NCBI GenBank assembly: GCA_002388885.1
Contig: DGNI01000107.1
Span: 1-12,451, forward strand
DNA from: Parvularculaceae bacterium UBA4496
GTDB taxonomy: Bacteria; Pseudomonadota; Alphaproteobacteria; Caulobacterales; Parvularculaceae
DNA length: 12,451 nt
Reading direction: 5' to 3'
Below, piece by piece: positions 1 to 5,750 of this stretch. Position 1 is the first letter of the stretch. Each line of letters begins with the position of its first letter. Under the pieces are notes generated by a model. The model was not told the origin of the DNA, did no database searches, and worked only from the letters and a program-made list of their open reading frames with translations. The translations under genes and the position numbers were made by a program.

Positions 1-812
1 GCGCCGCGCGCTTTGGCGTGCTCATACTCTTCGAGCACGACAACGCCTGCGCCCTCGCCCATGACGAAACCATCGCGATCCTTGTCATAAGGACGCGATG
101 CTTTTTCAGGCGTCTCATTGAAATGCGTTGATAGCGCCTTGCATGAAGAAAACCCTGCAATACCGATTGGACAGATCGCCGCTTCGGCGCCGCCGGCAAG
201 CATTACGTCTGCATCATCGAGCGCGATGAGCCGCGCAGCATCGCCGATGGCGTGCGCGCCAGAAGAACATGCGGTTACGACAGCATGGTTCGGACCCTTA
301 AGGCCCAACTTGATGGAAACCTGACCTGAAACAAGATTGATCAGATTGCCGGTAATAAAGAACGGAGAAACGCGGCGCGGCCCCTTCTCGTTCATGACCA
401 GCACTTCGCTTTCGATGCCGCTTAAGCCCCCGATGCCGGAACCTGTCATCACGCCCGCGCGCTCGCGTTCTTCCGCTGTCTTCAGGTCCAAACCGGAATC
501 GGAAAACGCCATTTGCGCTGCGGCCATGCCGTACAAGATGAAGTCATTGACCCTGCGCTGTTCGCGCGGTTCCATCCAGTCGTCCGGATTGAACGCAGCA
601 TCGCCCGCCCCATTCTTTATTAATTTGGCGCCCCCGCCGGATCCGTCAACGCGCGGCACCGGGCACGCAATCTTGCAAGGCAGACTCGAAGTATCGAATT
701 GTTCAATCGGGCCAGCGCCGGATTCGCCGGCTATAAGCCGGCGCCATACAGGTTCAATGCCCGCCCCTAAAGGCGAGACCAAACCTGTTCCAGTGACGAC
801 AACGCGGCGCAT
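1..812 (-). CDS. fabF: 3-oxoacyl-ACP synthase II (KAS II), C-terminus cut by window edge
   Basis: Condensing enzyme of type II fatty acid synthesis: it joins malonyl-ACP to a growing acyl-ACP in the cytoplasm and releases CO2. Reading leftward from the ATG at 812, the first residues are MRRVVVTGTGLVSPLGAG, the typical KAS II N-terminus. The nucleophile motif TACSSGAHA places the catalytic Cys at about residue 182; PYDKDRDGFVMGEGAG follows. About 270 of an expected 410-425 residues are visible, so the two catalytic His and the conserved Lys lie off the window. Cys182 is later than the roughly 163 of E. coli FabF, which suggests an N-terminal insertion, probably the Gly/Ala-rich stretch near residues 55-75. 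The start is supported by a strong GGGAGG Shine-Dalgarno 8 bases upstream. It is the last visible gene of the fab cluster, 131 bp after acpP, with a hairpin in the gap. FabB is an alternative family member, but position next to acpP favours FabF. Confidence 0.96.
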   Translation of the reverse strand, partial: MRRVVVTGTGLVSPLGAGIEPVWRRLIAGESGAGPIEQFDTSSLPCKIACPVPRVDGSGGGAKLIKNGAGDAAFNPDDWMEPREQRRVNDFILYGMAAAQMAFSDSGLDLKTAEERERAGVMTGSGIGGLSGIESEVLVMNEKGPRRVSPFFITGNLINLVSGQVSIKLGLKGPNHAVVTACSSGAHAIGDAARLIALDDADVMLAGGAEAAICPIGIAGFSSCKALSTHFNETPEKASRPYDKDRDGFVMGEGAGVVVLEEYEHAKARG

Positions 813-880
813 CTCAAAGACCTCCCGGCAACGACAAGCCGGAATTCGACTGACCGCGCGGCGCCTGATTCACAAATGAT

Positions 881-923
881 CGAAAAACCAAACGGCGCCG
901 CCGGCAGTCAGCGCTCCGGCGGC
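881..923 (-). terminator. Hairpin with T-rich tail between acpP and fabF (attenuator or weak terminator)
   Basis: On the minus strand, a perfect 8-bp stem GCCGCCGG/CCGGCGGC (arms 916-923 and 897-904) encloses an 11-base loop. It starts about 20 bases after the acpP stop. A short spacer and the T-rich stretch TTTGGTTTTT follow. The first T run is interrupted by GG, so termination may be partial. This would let acpP messages be more abundant than fabF messages, which fits the very high cellular need for ACP. Structure is seen; function is inferred. Confidence 0.6.
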
Positions 924-943
924 TCATTTGAAGAAGAGGCGGA

Positions 944-1180
944 TTAGCCTTTTTGCTCTTCAATGAATTTGATTGCATCGCCGACCGATTGAATGGTCTC
1001 GGCCGCGTCATCAGGAATTTCTACGTCGAACTCCTCTTCGAACGCCATAACCAGTTCGACAATATCAAGGCTGTCTGCGCCGAGATCGTCGATGAAACTC
1101 GCCTTTGGCTCGACCTTGGCCGGGTCGACATCGAGATGTTCGACGACAATTTTTTTAACGCGTTCTGCAAGATCAGACAT
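944..1180 (-). CDS. acpP: Acyl carrier protein
   Basis: A 78-residue acidic carrier protein that shuttles acyl chains between fatty acid synthesis enzymes in the cytoplasm. The GADSLD motif places the 4'-phosphopantetheine attachment Ser at residue 37, and the surrounding helix ([16 protein letters not shown]) is canonical, as are the FIDDLG segment before it and the [12 protein letters not shown]-terminal helix. Length and charge are normal for AcpP. The start at 1180 has a strong AAGGAG Shine-Dalgarno 6 bases upstream. It lies between fabG (156 bp upstream) and fabF (131 bp downstream) on the same strand, the standard fab cluster order. Both flanking gaps contain a hairpin, so acpP may be partly transcribed as its own short unit. 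I found no convincing consensus promoter in 1181-1336. Confidence 0.98.
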   Translation of the reverse strand: MSDLAERVKKIVVEHLDVDPAKVEPKASFIDDLGADSLDIVELVMAFEEEFDVEIPDDAAETIQSVGDAIKFIEEQKG

Positions 1181-1307
1181 TCAACGCTCCTTCACGTCTT
1201 TATTCGGGTTTCCTACGCATTCCAACGGTTCGCGGCAATGAGAGCGGACCAGCCTGAAGCGCCTTTCCGGGCGGGGATTACGGCATATTGCAGGTTGTTG
1301 CAACGCC

Positions 1308-1336
1308 AAAACCGCCGCGTTTCAAGGCGCTGGCGG
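1308..1336 (-). terminator. Hairpin with TTTT tail immediately after fabG
   Basis: On the minus strand, directly after the fabG TAG, CCGCC-A-GCG pairs with CGC-GGCGG (one bulged A, 8 pairs, loop CCTTGAAA) and TTTT follows. The U-tract is short, so this may be an attenuator, a 3'-end stabiliser or a weak terminator rather than a full stop. It lies in the 156-bp fabG-acpP gap, so acpP may depend on a local promoter plus read-through. Confidence 0.45.
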
Positions 1337-2074
1337 CTAGATCATCACCATACCGCCGTTCACATGGAGGGTCTGGCCGGTGACATATCTCGCCTCGTCT
1401 GATGCGAGATAGAGTGCAGCGGCAGCGATATCTTCAGGCGAGCCCATGGTTCCCGCCGGAATTTTCCCCAAAATCGCTTCTTTTTGCTGATCATTCAGCG
1501 CGTCGGTCATCGCGGTCGCAATAAACCCCGGCGCAATACAGTTCACGGTGACATTGCGGCTCGCGATTTCCGAGTCCAGCGATTTCGACATGCCGATCAT
1601 GCCCGCTTTTGATGCAGCATAATTTGCCTGACCCGGGTTGCCCGTTACGCCAACGACGGAAACGACGCCGATAATCCGGCCGAAACGCTGCTTGGTCATG
1701 CCGCGGAGCGATGCTTTCGCGAGGCGGAAATATGCGGTGAGATTAATCTTCAAAACTTCGTCCCACATGTCAGGCTTCATCATCATCATGAGATTGTCGC
1801 GTGTAACGCCGGCATTGGAGACCACGATGTCGAGCCCGCCCATTGCCTCGCCCGCCTGTTTCGGCAGCGCGTCCACCGCATCGAGATCAGACAAGTTGCA
1901 CGGCGTCACGTGCACGCGCTCTTTCAACTCGGAAGCAAGCCCTTCGAGTTTTTCCTGACGTGTGCCTGAAATCGCAACGCTTGCGCCGGCGCTGTGCAGC
2001 GTCTTCGCTACCGCTGCACCAATTCCACCGGTTGCGCCGGTAACAAGCGCCCGCTTTCCCGTTAAATCAAACAT
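1337..2074 (-). CDS. fabG: 3-oxoacyl-ACP reductase
   Basis: NADPH-dependent reductase of the short-chain dehydrogenase family that reduces 3-oxoacyl-ACP to 3-hydroxyacyl-ACP, the first reduction in each elongation round. The 245 residues match normal FabG length. The cofactor loop TGATGGIG is at residues 12-19 and NAGVTRD at 87-93. The catalytic tetrad Asn111, Ser139, Tyr152 and Lys156 is intact within VSVVGVTGNPGQANYAASK, and the C-terminus VTGQTLHVNGGMVMI is typical. The start at 2074 has AAGGA 6 bases upstream. It follows fabD by only 29 bp, so the two are almost certainly cotranscribed, and it precedes acpP. The VTGNPGQANY signature and the context make FabG much more likely than a generic SDR. 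Confidence 0.98.
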   Translation of the reverse strand: MFDLTGKRALVTGATGGIGAAVAKTLHSAGASVAISGTRQEKLEGLASELKERVHVTPCNLSDLDAVDALPKQAGEAMGGLDIVVSNAGVTRDNLMMMMKPDMWDEVLKINLTAYFRLAKASLRGMTKQRFGRIIGVVSVVGVTGNPGQANYAASKAGMIGMSKSLDSEIASRNVTVNCIAPGFIATAMTDALNDQQKEAILGKIPAGTMGSPEDIAAAALYLASDEARYVTGQTLHVNGGMVMI

Positions 2075-2103
2075 GCCCTATCCTTTATTCTGACGAGGGA
2101 ATT

Positions 2104-3039
2104 CTATGCTTTTACAAAAGCGTCGATATCTCCGGGTTCACCGACATTCATGATCGCAGCATCTTTCGTGATGCGTTTGACGAGTCCGCTGAGGACCTTG
2201 CCGGATCCGACCTCCACAAATGTATCGCAACCCTGCCCGGCCATATAGGAAACACTTTCGGTCCAGCGAACCCGGCCAGTCACCTGTTTGACCAGCAGAT
2301 CGCGAATATCATCAGGCGTCACGCATTCCATCGCTGTGACGTTCGCAACAAGCGTTGTCGCTGGCGCCTTGATTTCCGCATTGCCAAGCGCCTCAGCCAT
2401 GCGTTCGGCCGCCGGTTGCATTAGAGAAGAGTGAAACGGCGCCGAAACGGGCAACAGTTTCGCGATCTTGGCGCCGAATTCCTTTGCGCAGGCGCATACG
2501 GCCTCAACGCGCTCCTTAGCGCCTGAAATCACCACCTGTCCCGGGGCGTTGTCATTGGCGATTTCGCAAACGCCCTCACCTTTGGTTGCATCGATCGCCT
2601 TTTGTGCGCCCTCCAGATCAACGCCGATAAGCGCCGCCATGGCGCCCTTGCCAACAGGAACCGCCGCCTGCATCGCCTCGCCGCGGATGCGCAACAGTTT
2701 CGCCGTATCGGAAAGGGAGATCGAACGAGCGGCGCACAATGCAGAATATTCGCCCAGCGAATGACCAGCAACGAACATCGCGTTTGAGATATCAACGCCT
2801 GCTTCCTTCTCCAGCACGCGCATGACGGCAATCGAATGCGCCATGAGCGCCGGCTGGGTGTTGGCAGTGAGGGTCAATTCCTCAATCGGCCCATCGCGCA
2901 TCAGCTTCGAAAGCTTTTCGCCCAGTGCGTCATCGACTTCCTGAAATACTTCGCGAGCCACAGGAAATGCATCAGCGAGCGCCGCGCCCATGCCGACCGA
3001 CTGACTGCCCTGTCCTGGAAAGATAAATGCGCGCGCCAT
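2104..3039 (-). CDS. fabD: Malonyl-CoA:ACP transacylase
   Basis: Transfers malonate from CoA to holo-ACP, supplying the extender unit for fatty acid synthesis. With the start chosen here the protein is 311 residues, normal for FabD. It opens with MARAFIFPGQGSQ, the nucleophile elbow GHSLGEYSA gives Ser94, IRGEAM gives the carboxylate-binding Arg119, and PVSAPFH gives His203; these match the spacing of Ser92, Arg117 and His201 in the E. coli enzyme. An in-frame ATG at 3102 would add 21 residues (MPLALAEAMP...) that are not part of the fold. The ATG at 3039 has an AGAGAAG ribosome binding site 8 bases upstream and is preferred. It is the first visible gene of the fab unit, so the unit's promoter probably lies in 3040-3171. 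Confidence 0.97.
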   Translation of the reverse strand: MARAFIFPGQGSQSVGMGAALADAFPVAREVFQEVDDALGEKLSKLMRDGPIEELTLTANTQPALMAHSIAVMRVLEKEAGVDISNAMFVAGHSLGEYSALCAARSISLSDTAKLLRIRGEAMQAAVPVGKGAMAALIGVDLEGAQKAIDATKGEGVCEIANDNAPGQVVISGAKERVEAVCACAKEFGAKIAKLLPVSAPFHSSLMQPAAERMAEALGNAEIKAPATTLVANVTAMECVTPDDIRDLLVKQVTGRVRWTESVSYMAGQGCDTFVEVGSGKVLSGLVKRITKDAAIMNVGEPGDIDAFVKA

Positions 3040-3171
3040 GTCGAAGTCTTCTCTCTGCAATATCAAGGGGGCGGGCATAGCCTCGGCGAGCGCCAAGGGC
3101 AAGAAGCCTCCGGGAAACTATCGCTTATGGCGCCAATCAAGCTAAGAAGGCGGGAAAACTTGCGTGAGTAA
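3040..3171. promoter_or_regulatory. Divergent intergenic region between fabD and the glycosyltransferase
   Basis: These 132 bp separate two genes read in opposite directions, so promoters for both should lie here or just inside the genes. On the minus strand, TTGCCC and TATGCC stand 17 bases apart, a poor sigma-70-like pair that I would not rely on. No clear plus-strand promoter, operator palindrome or terminator was recognised. The call rests on gene orientation. Confidence 0.35.
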
Positions 3172-4197
3172 ATGACTGAAAAGCCGCCCATTCGCATCGC
3201 CACAATCTCCGACAACCCTGACCCGGATTGGGCCTGGCTGAGCAACGTGGAGGGCGCCTATTTCAAGGTGGCGGGACGCTCGCTCACATGGCGTTCTTTT
3301 TCAATGGCGCATTCGGATGGCCAGAGAAGCGGTTTTTCCCGCTTGATGGGCGCACGACGTCTTGCAGGCGCAGGCGCCGAACAAGCGTTCGATCTGATTG
3401 TCAGCCACGGACCATGGACAACGGCGTGGACCGAATGGATTGGTCGGCACCGTGAGACGAAACACCTGGCCTTCTCCTTCAACTTTACGGACCTGCCAGC
3501 GGGGCCTCGAAAAGCTCTGATGTCTGCGGCCTTCAGGAAAGTGGATGCTTTCGCAGTTTTTACCGAGGCGGAACAAGCACTTTACGCCGATTACTTTGGT
3601 ATCGATCAAAGCAGGTTATTGCGGGCGCCATGGGGCGTGGCGCCGCCTATCAACACGCCGGTGAAGCATGCGATAGACGGCGAATATTACGCGGCGCTCG
3701 GAGGTGAGGCCCGCGATTATCACGTCCTTTGCGACGCGGCGCGTCTTTGCCCGGATCTCAAGTTCTGCGCCATCGCCCGTCCCCATAATTTCTACGGGCT
3801 CGACGTTCCTCAAAACCTGAGGGTGCTTTTTAACCTCCCAATTGAAGAGGCCTGGTCAATCATTTGGGATGCAAAGGCAGCGCTCCTACCCTTGCGGAAC
3901 CGCGAGACCCCGTGCGGACTCGTGACGCTGGTCGGCGCCATGCATCTCGGCAAAGCCCAGATCGCTGCGTCGGCCGTTGGCGCATCAGAATATCTTCGCC
4001 ATGAAGAAACCGGCCTTCTCGTCCCTCCCGGGGATGCCGAAGCCATTGCCGCCGCCATCCGGCGTCTAGAGGCCGACCCGAGCCTGGCCGCCCGTCTTGG
4101 CGATGCCGCCAGAGCCGAAGCCGCCGCCCACTGCAGTGAGGCCGCAACGGTGGCGTTCTTCCGGGAGCTCATGGAAAGCTGGTTCGGCGAGAAATAA
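3172..4197 (+). CDS. Glycosyltransferase, GT-B fold, GT4-like
   Basis: A 341-residue protein resembling soluble sugar-nucleotide-dependent glycosyltransferases of the GT4 type; donor and acceptor cannot be told. The N-terminal half ends with a linker-like stretch (LLRAPWGVAPP, about residues 145-155). The C-terminal half carries the donor-domain pattern CGLVTLVGAMHLGKAQIAAS, then SEYLRHEETGLLVPPGD (about residues 270-290), typical of family 4. No signal peptide or membrane segment is seen, so it is probably cytosolic or loosely membrane-associated. In the usual E-x7-E motif only the first acidic residue (RETPCG) is obvious; the second position reads Val/Gly in LVGAM. The start is firm on its upstream side because an in-frame TAA immediately precedes the ATG. 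It lies alone between the divergent fab cluster and rpsF with no sugar genes nearby, and its C-terminal 50 residues are rich in Ala, Glu and Arg. Confidence 0.8.
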   Translation: MTEKPPIRIATISDNPDPDWAWLSNVEGAYFKVAGRSLTWRSFSMAHSDGQRSGFSRLMGARRLAGAGAEQAFDLIVSHGPWTTAWTEWIGRHRETKHLAFSFNFTDLPAGPRKALMSAAFRKVDAFAVFTEAEQALYADYFGIDQSRLLRAPWGVAPPINTPVKHAIDGEYYAALGGEARDYHVLCDAARLCPDLKFCAIARPHNFYGLDVPQNLRVLFNLPIEEAWSIIWDAKAALLPLRNRETPCGLVTLVGAMHLGKAQIAASAVGASEYLRHEETGLLVPPGDAEAIAAAIRRLEADPSLAARLGDAARAEAAAHCSEAATVAFFRELMESWFGEK

Positions 4198-4391
4198 CCC
4201 TTTTCGCGCTTGCAATATTCTTGGGCCTCCGCTACATCCCGCGCCTTCACGAGCGATGGTCGCGAGGCGCTTGGGGGCGAACCCCTCAGGTTCAAGGGAT
4301 GGTCCCTTAGCTTTGCGAGCCGCAGGCCGCTTGGGGATCGCCAGCTCTGATCCTCTCAAGGTCTCCATCGCCAGATGCAGGAGCTGGCTTC
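4198..4391 (+). promoter_or_regulatory. Structured leader region of the rpsF-rpsR-rplI operon
   Basis: This 194-bp gap holds no convincing gene. A weak sigma-70-like pair, TTGCAA (4210-4215) and TACATC (4233-4238) with a 17-base spacer, could drive the ribosomal protein operon. Downstream come hairpins CTTGGGGG-CGAA-CCCCTCAG (4270-4289, one mismatch) and AAGGGA-TGG-TCCCTT (4294-4308), then a long-range stem at 4340-4388 that reaches the rpsF ribosome binding site. No clear terminator for the glycosyltransferase is present, so read-through into rpsF is possible. Leader function is inferred from position and from known autoregulation of ribosomal protein operons. Confidence 0.45.
4340..4388 (+). 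promoter_or_regulatory. Stem that could mask the rpsF ribosome binding site
   Basis: GCCAGCTC (4340-4347) is a perfect 8-bp complement of GAGCTGGC (4381-4388). The likely rpsF Shine-Dalgarno AGGAG (4379-4383) lies at the start of the 3' arm, 8 bases before the ATG. Pairing would hide part of it. In other bacteria an S6:S18 complex can bind its own mRNA leader; I could not match the published S6:S18 motif here, so the regulator is unknown. Confidence 0.4.
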
Positions 4392-4790
4392 ATGCCGCTA
4401 TACGAGCACATTTTTATTGCGCGTCAGGATATTTCTCCGGCGCAGGTGGAAGGCCTGACCGAAACGCTCGCCAAAATCGTCACCGACAATGGCGGGAAGA
4501 TCGAAAAGTCCGAATACTGGGGGCTTCGCAACCTCCAGTACAAGATCAAGAAAAACCGCAAAGGCCATTACAGCCTTTTCAATATTGATGGTCCGGCGCA
4601 GGCCGTGCACGAGCTTGAGCGTCAGGAAAAGATCAATGACGACGTGCTGCGCATACTCACTGTGAAAGTCGAAGAACTTGATCCCGAACCGTCGCCAGTC
4701 CTTTCGCGCCGCGACCGCAACGACAGGGGCGATCGCGACCGTGGTGATCGCGGCGACCGTGGTGACCGCGGCGATCGTGGACGCCGGTAA
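4392..4790 (+). CDS. rpsF: 30S ribosomal protein S6 with Asp-Arg-Gly repeat tail
   Basis: Small-subunit ribosomal protein that pairs with S18 on the platform of the 30S subunit. The first 100 or so residues are a normal S6 domain: [42 protein letters not shown] and the [14 protein letters not shown] strand are all recognisable. After residue 100 the protein carries a basic/acidic low-complexity tail made largely of Asp-Arg-Gly triplets, giving 132 residues in total. E. coli S6 instead ends in a Glu-rich tail. The start has AGGAG 8 bases upstream. rpsR follows after 18 bp and rplI after that, the standard S6-S18-L9 operon. The glycosyltransferase lies upstream on the same strand but is probably not functionally linked. 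Confidence 0.97.
   Translation: MPLYEHIFIARQDISPAQVEGLTETLAKIVTDNGGKIEKSEYWGLRNLQYKIKKNRKGHYSLFNIDGPAQAVHELERQEKINDDVLRILTVKVEELDPEPSPVLSRRDRNDRGDRDRGDRGDRGDRGDRGRR
4722..4781 (+). repeat. Imperfect 9/18-bp tandem repeat encoding the S6 Asp-Arg-Gly tail
   Basis: In frame with rpsF, successive triplets read DRG, DRDRG, then four DRG units: GATCGCGGC, GACCGTGGT, GACCGCGGC and GATCGTGGA. The bases alternate with an 18-bp period. Nearly all differences between units are synonymous third-position changes, so the peptide repeat is better conserved than the DNA repeat. Confidence 0.85.
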
Positions 4791-4808
4791 CAGGGAAAGG
4801 AAACAACA

Positions 4809-5033
4809 ATGGCAAAACCGTTTTTCAGACGCCGCAAAACCTGTCCATTCTCCGGCGATGATGCGCCGAAGATTGACTACAAGGATCCGAAATTGCTTCA
4901 GCGTTTCGTTTCCGAGCGCGGCAAGATCGTTCCGTCGCGGATTTCCGCTGTCTCTCACAAGAAGCAACGCGAACTCGCCCGCGCCATCAAGCGCGCGCGT
5001 GTACTGGCGCTGCTTCCCTATGCAGCGGAGTAG
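4809..5033 (+). CDS. rpsR: 30S ribosomal protein S18
   Basis: Small basic ribosomal protein of 74 residues that binds S6 and helps build the platform of the 30S subunit. The sequence is canonical: [11 protein letters not shown] at the N-terminus, then [39 protein letters not shown] and a short Leu/Ala-rich end. The CPFSG segment contains the Cys common in S18 proteins. The start has an AAAGGAAA purine-rich ribosome binding site about 7 bases upstream. It sits 18 bp after rpsF and 5 bp before rplI, so all three are surely cotranscribed. Some alphaproteobacteria carry an extra membrane-protein gene between rpsR and rplI; it is absent here. Confidence 0.98.
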   Translation: MAKPFFRRRKTCPFSGDDAPKIDYKDPKLLQRFVSERGKIVPSRISAVSHKKQRELARAIKRARVLALLPYAAE

Positions 5034-5038
5034 GCCCC

Positions 5039-5656
5039 ATGGAAGTCATTCTCCTTGAACGCGTAGAAAACCTCGGCCAGATGGGCGACGTTGTAAAAGT
5101 TCGCCCCGGCTATGCCCGCAACTTTCTGCTGCCGCAGAAAAAAGCCCTGCGCGCCAACGACAACAACAAGAAGGTCTTTGAATCGCAAAAGGCTGATCTC
5201 GAAGCCCGCAACCTTGAACGCCGACAAGAAGCTGAAGCCGCTGCCAAGAAGATCGACGGCAAGGCTTTCGTCCTTATCCGCCAGTCATCGGAACTTGGCG
5301 TGCTTTATGGCTCCGTCTCGTCGCGTGATATTGCCGATGCAGCGTCCGAAGCCGGCATCAAGATCGAACGTGCGCAGGTCCGCCTCGATAAACCATTGAA
5401 AGCACTTGGCGTATTCAATGTTCGCGTTGTGCTGCATCCGGAAGTGGATGTCCGTATCAACGTCAATATCGCCCGTTCGGAAGACGAAGCCGAACGTCAA
5501 GCTCGCGGTGAAAACGTGCTTGCACGCCCTGAAGACCAGGCGGCGGAAGCGCAAAAAGATGCTGCAGATGCGGCGCCGGAATTCTTTGACGAAGGCGCAG
5601 GGGTCGCTGTCGAAGAGTCTTCGGACGACAATAACGACGATAACAAAACCGATTAA
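5039..5656 (+). CDS. rplI: 50S ribosomal protein L9 with acidic C-terminal extension
   Basis: Large-subunit protein that binds 23S rRNA near the base of the L1 stalk and helps maintain reading frame. The rRNA-binding N-domain [13 protein letters not shown], then [19 protein letters not shown], is typical. It is followed by the long connecting helix (about residues 40-75, charged and Ala-rich) and the C-domain with [16 protein letters not shown] and the ending [14 protein letters not shown]. From about residue 150 an acidic tail extends the protein to 205 residues (about 150 in E. coli) and ends in a run of Asp, Asn and Glu; such tails are common in Alphaproteobacteria. The start is 5 bp after the rpsR stop, with CGGAG overlapping the end of rpsR. 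A strong terminator follows. Confidence 0.97.
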   Translation: MEVILLERVENLGQMGDVVKVRPGYARNFLLPQKKALRANDNNKKVFESQKADLEARNLERRQEAEAAAKKIDGKAFVLIRQSSELGVLYGSVSSRDIADAASEAGIKIERAQVRLDKPLKALGVFNVRVVLHPEVDVRINVNIARSEDEAERQARGENVLARPEDQAAEAQKDAADAAPEFFDEGAGVAVEESSDDNNDDNKTD

Positions 5657-5700
5657 ATTATTTCGGCTTTCAGCTTTCACCACATGGTGGAAAAATACAC

Positions 5701-5733
5701 GCGCCGGCTGTCTGTTCAGCCGGCGCTTTTTTT
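5701..5733 (+). terminator. Strong intrinsic terminator after rplI
   Basis: A perfect 10-bp G+C-rich stem, GCGCCGGCTG/CAGCCGGCGC, with a 6-base loop TCTGTT is followed directly by seven Ts. It lies 44 bp after the rplI stop and is a textbook Rho-independent terminator for the ribosomal protein operon. It ends only 15 bp before the dnaB ATG. Confidence 0.93.
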
Positions 5734-5736
5734 GGT

Positions 5737-5750
5737 TTAACCTTAACCAT
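5737..5750 (+). promoter_or_regulatory. Tandem TTAACC ending in TTAACCAT on the dnaB start codon (possible CtrA-like site)
   Basis: TTAACC occurs twice back to back (5737-5742 and 5743-5748), and the second copy runs into the dnaB ATG to form TTAACCAT. That 8-mer is, to my knowledge, one form of the site bound by the alphaproteobacterial cell-cycle regulator CtrA. The full-length CtrA consensus, TTAA-N7-TTAA, is not met because the two TTAA elements are only 6 bp apart. Sequence is seen; binding is speculative. Confidence 0.25.

Noticed and set aside
337..879. Open frame of 180 codons on the plus strand over fabF
   Set aside because: It lies antisense to fabF, whose product and ribosome binding site are unambiguous; the translated sequence has no recognisable domain.
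953..1402. Open frame of 149 codons on the plus strand over acpP and the start of the fabG region
   Set aside because: Antisense shadow of acpP with no ribosome binding site or family resemblance.
3040..3102. N-terminal extension of FabD from an ATG at 3102
   Set aside because: The extra 21 residues precede the conserved MARAFIFPGQGSQ start and the ATG at 3039 has the better ribosome binding site.
3040..3171. Precise promoter boxes for fabD or the glycosyltransferase
   Set aside because: Several weak TTG/TAT pairs can be drawn, but none stands out from chance.
4270..4289. GGGG-TTCG-CCCC on the minus strand resembling a tRNA T-arm
   Set aside because: No acceptor stem, anticodon arm or D-arm can be fitted around it.
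4066..4368. Minus-strand open frame crossing the glycosyltransferase end and rpsF leader
   Set aside because: No recognisable domain, no good ribosome binding site, and half of it is antisense to a real gene. The open frame is explained by high G+C.
4722..4781. Short repeats suggesting a CRISPR or minisatellite array
   Set aside because: The repeats are in-frame codons of rpsF with no spacers; they are coding low complexity.
4398..4967. Antisense 189-codon frame over rpsF and rpsR
   Set aside because: Mirror of the repetitive rpsF tail; no family match and no start signals.
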